64,000 nucleotides of DNA from CAYXAA01 sp964462985 (GTDB lineage Bacteria > Pseudomonadota > Alphaproteobacteria > Rhizobiales > Stappiaceae): positions 94,270-158,269 of the forward strand of contig CAYXAA010000008.1 of assembly GCA_964462985.1 (NCBI GenBank), in the 5' to 3' direction. The position numbers were made by a program, and so were the translations under genes. Positions 61,730 through 64,000 of the stretch are shown one piece after another. The notes under the pieces were generated by a model. That model searched no databases, had not been told where the DNA came from, and saw only the letters and a list, made by a program, of their open reading frames with translations. Position 1 is the first letter of the stretch, and every line of letters begins with the position of its first letter.

Positions 61730-63601
61730 ATGATTCGTGTGCTGATCTTCATCGCCGCGGTCTTCCTGCTGGCGCTCGGCGCCGCGTGGATTGCCGACCA
61801 GCCCGGCAATGTCTCGGTCGCCTGGGAGGGCTACCGCTATGATGGTTCGCTGGGCAAGACCGTGCTCCTGCTCGCGATCGTGGTCCTGGCGATCATGGTC
61901 ATCTGGGGCTTGATACGCTCGCTTTTGCGCTCACCGAAGCTTGCGGCGCGCTTCTTCCGCCGCCGTCGCCGCGACCGGGGTTACGACGCCTTGTCGAAAG
62001 GACTGATCGCGCTGGGCGTCGGCGATGCGGTGGCTGCCCGTCGCTTTGGCAACGAGGCGGCAAAACTGCTTGACGGCGCGCCGGCGGCCCGCCTGCTGCT
62101 TGCCCAGGCCGCGCAGCTTTCCGGCGATCGCGAAGAGGCGCGGCAGCGATTCGATGCGATGCTAGCCGATCCTCAGCTCAAGGCCGTCGCTCTGCATGGG
62201 CTTTTCATTGAGGCCGAGCGCGTTGGCCAGCCGGTGGCCGCCCGGCACTATGCCGAGGAGGCAGGCCGCCTGGTGCCGGGCCTTCCCTGGGCGGGACGGG
62301 CCACCCTCGGCTATCAGGCGGTTGCCGGCGACTGGGAGGCGGCGATCCGCACCCTGGAGGCACACTATGCCTCCAAGCTCGTCGACAAGAAGACGTTCCG
62401 TCGCCATAAGGCCGTGCTGATGACTGCGCGGGCGCTCGAGATCGAGGATCGCGATCCCGATCGCGCCCGCAGCCTCGCACTTGAGGCGCATGGTCTTGCG
62501 CCCGACCTCGTCCCTGCTGCAGTGGTCGCGGCCCGACTGTCGACCCGGCGCGGCGACCTGCGCAAGGCGATGAAGGTTCTCGAGACCGCCTGGAAGCTTT
62601 CGCCGCATCCTGATTTGGCCGATGCCTATGCCCATGCGCGGCCCGGCGACTCCGCGCTCGACCGGCTGAAACGGGTCAAGGCGCTGGCCGCATTGCGCGC
62701 CCATCATGGCGAGGGCGCGCTCGCCGTCGCCGCGGCCGCGATCGAGGCGAGGGATTTCGCGCTGGCGCGGGCCGAACTCACCGGCGTGCTGCGTTCGGCG
62801 CCGAGCCGGCGCGCCTGTCTGCTGATGGCCGATCTCGAAGAGGCCGAACACGGTGACCGCGGCCGCGTACGCGAGTGGCTGGCACGGGCCGTCCGCGCGC
62901 CGGCCGACCCGACGTGGGTCGCCGATGGTGTCGCCGCGGCCGAGTGGGCGCCGGTGTCGCCCACGAGCGGCAAGATCGATGCCTTCGAATGGAAGGTGCC
63001 TCCAACCATGCTGCCGCCGGCCGAGCCGGAAGCGATCGACGATGCCCTGTTCGAAGCACCCCCGACCGCCATGACGCAGGATCTGCTGCCGCCTGCAGCG
63101 GAGGCCGAGGCGGTCGAACCAGCCGTCGTCGTGCCCGCGGGTCCGGAAATGCGCCCGGCCACGACTTCCGGCCCTGCGGCCGACCCTAATCAACCAAGGT
63201 CTGGAGAGCCGGTGAAAGCAGAGCCTGCCGGCGAGGCGAAAACGCCGGCAACCGCCCCCGAAGGGACGAGCGAGGACGATAGCCGCGGCGACGGCATCAA
63301 GCCCGATAAGGCAGTCGACGCTACTTCTCGATCCGCCCCTGCGGCGGTGGAGGAGGTCGAGGTCGTCGACGCGAAGTCGGCCGGGGCGGAAGAGGCGTCC
63401 TCGGATAGCCCCGCGCCGGACGTGGCACCGACGAAGCCGGACGGCAGTTCGCAGGCGAAGCACGGCCCGAAGCCGGAGCCGAGGGAGATCGAACGGGCAA
63501 AACCGATCGAATTTCCTCTGAAGCACATGCCCGACGACCCTGGCCCGGAGGGCGATGACACGGAAGCCCCGCCGCAACCGGGCTACCGCTTCTTCAACTG
63601 A
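61730..63601 (+). CDS. hemY: HemY, TPR-containing heme-biosynthesis-associated membrane protein
   Basis: This 623-residue protein begins with two transmembrane segments (about 2-20 and 42-63), followed by the family motif DRGYDALSKGLIALGVGDAVAARRFG and TPR repeats. SPHPDLADAYAHARPGDSALDRLKRVKAL is typical of proteobacterial HemY (not protoporphyrinogen oxidase). The region after about residue 430 is acidic and rich in A, P, E and S, probably disordered, ending in PPQPGYRFFN. This tail is long for a HemY. The start at 61730 lies 119 bases after the Mic60-like gene. Confidence 0.93.
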   Translation: MIRVLIFIAAVFLLALGAAWIADQPGNVSVAWEGYRYDGSLGKTVLLLAIVVLAIMVIWGLIRSLLRSPKLAARFFRRRRRDRGYDALSKGLIALGVGDAVAARRFGNEAAKLLDGAPAARLLLAQAAQLSGDREEARQRFDAMLADPQLKAVALHGLFIEAERVGQPVAARHYAEEAGRLVPGLPWAGRATLGYQAVAGDWEAAIRTLEAHYASKLVDKKTFRRHKAVLMTARALEIEDRDPDRARSLALEAHGLAPDLVPAAVVAARLSTRRGDLRKAMKVLETAWKLSPHPDLADAYAHARPGDSALDRLKRVKALAALRAHHGEGALAVAAAAIEARDFALARAELTGVLRSAPSRRACLLMADLEEAEHGDRGRVREWLARAVRAPADPTWVADGVAAAEWAPVSPTSGKIDAFEWKVPPTMLPPAEPEAIDDALFEAPPTAMTQDLLPPAAEAEAVEPAVVVPAGPEMRPATTSGPAADPNQPRSGEPVKAEPAGEAKTPATAPEGTSEDDSRGDGIKPDKAVDATSRSAPAAVEEVEVVDAKSAGAEEASSDSPAPDVAPTKPDGSSQAKHGPKPEPREIERAKPIEFPLKHMPDDPGPEGDDTEAPPQPGYRFFN

Positions 63602-63825
63602 GGCGATAATCGGCCGGTCCGGGCTTGATCGTGGATCCCTTGGCGGTGCCGAGCCGGAGGGGGGCTTGAGGCGATCGCGCGCTTCGCATCAACCCGCTCG
63701 GGAGCGCTCCTCTGCGGGACGTGACGTGCGACGGAGCCAACGCGAGGTGTGGGGTCCAATCCCTGTCGGGCCGCTTTCCCTCTTGCGCCGCGCGATGCCC
63801 TCCGCTATCAAGCGCACTCATCGAC

Positions 63826-63846
63826 GACCCCGCTGCCAGCGGGGTC
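63826..63846. repeat. Perfect 9-bp hairpin between hemY and tRNA-Thr
   Basis: GACCCCGCT and AGCGGGGTC flank the 3-base loop GCC, giving a stable GC-rich stem. It is not followed by a T-run on either strand. It may end hemY transcription by another route or act as an RNA processing site. The rest of the 63602-63915 interval holds no gene I can support. Confidence 0.4.
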
Positions 63847-63915
63847 GGGCGTTGCAGACGTTTCGACCCTGCGACGCACGATGAGACGACGGGGCACCCC
63901 GCCCGCACTTGGCAA

Positions 63916-63988
63916 GCCGCATTAGCTCAGTTGGTAGAGCACGTCATTCGTAATGATGGGGTCGCTGGTTCGAGTCCGGCATGCGGCA
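63916..63988 (+). tRNA. tRNA-Thr (CGT)
   Basis: The cloverleaf is complete: acceptor arms GCCGCAT / ATGCGGC, D arm GCTC...GAGC, anticodon stem CGTCA / TGATG (one G-T-type pair) with loop TTCGTAA (anticodon CGT), and T arm GCTGG TTCGAGT CCGGC. CCA is encoded at 63989-63991. It reads the ACG threonine codon. Confidence 0.96.
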
Positions 63989-64000
63989 CCACCCCTTTCC

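Noticed and set aside
62162..63577. 471-codon open frame on the minus strand
   Set aside because: It is antisense to hemY, arginine-rich and without recognisable domains.
1..64000. CRISPR arrays, insertion sequences, prophage genes, rRNA
   Set aside because: I looked for regularly spaced repeats, transposase/integrase motifs and rRNA signatures on both strands and saw none.

Overview
The window is high-GC DNA from an alphaproteobacterium, most likely of the order Hyphomicrobiales (Rhizobiales). Supporting signs are a mitofilin/Mic60-like gene and hemY after hemC-hemD, a helicase / S4 protein / seven-iron ferredoxin block, a one-polypeptide pyruvate carboxylase of rhizobial type, a CnoX-like thioredoxin / LON-domain / Trm112 block, and a SitABCD metal importer. 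No phage, insertion sequence, rRNA or CRISPR array was found. Gene order is chromosomal and compact. Many genes overlap by 4 bases (ATGA) and several have TTG or GTG starts. Three tRNA genes are present: Gly-GCC, Ala-CGC and Thr-CGT.

Layout. 0-14 kb holds housekeeping genes: ferredoxin, S4 RNA-binding protein, a large SUV3-like RNA helicase with an RG-rich tail, pyruvate carboxylase, an HXXEE membrane protein, a glutamine-amidotransferase-like protein, a TerB-like protein and an AsmA protein. 14-23 kb is a carbon-phosphorus lyase cluster. It reads leftward as phnG-H-I-(small ORF)-J-K-L-hexapeptide transferase-2H phosphoesterase-phnM-phnN, with the GntR-type regulator phnF divergent. No phosphonate transporter lies next to it. 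23-25.6 kb holds wrbA, a GlxA-type regulator and a cysteine hydrolase. 25.7-33.2 kb is a complete five-step histidine utilisation locus: hutI-H-G-U leftward, hutF-hutC rightward, with a clear HutC operator between them. 33.2-36.8 kb is a sitABCD-type Mn/Fe importer with a candidate Mur/Fur operator upstream. 36.9-37.8 kb is gene-free and ends at tRNA-Gly.

38-50 kb is again housekeeping: a prolyl-tRNA editing protein, CnoX, a LON-domain protein, a Trm112-like protein, folD, DUF167, YggT, leuB, a threonine dehydratase-like enzyme, a TauE permease, a GNAT acetyltransferase, an M20 hydrolase, a methyltransferase, EVE, YciI and gpsA. At 50.9-56.7 kb a group of accessory genes separates gpsA from tsaD: NUDIX hydrolase, a second copy of the methyltransferase family, a VOC protein, a HerA-like ATPase and a GGDEF-EAL protein. 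56.7-63.6 kb holds tsaD and the divergent hemC-hemD-mic60-hemY block, followed by tRNA-Thr.

The most notable observations are these. A translationally coupled 83-codon ORF with a near-ideal Shine-Dalgarno sequence lies between phnI and phnJ. The operator-like sites in front of the phn and hut operons are almost identical (11 of 12 bases), although different GntR/HutC-type regulators are expected to bind them. A HerA-like ATPase is paired with a c-di-GMP enzyme inside the gpsA-tsaD insertion. I did not find a system I can confidently call new.
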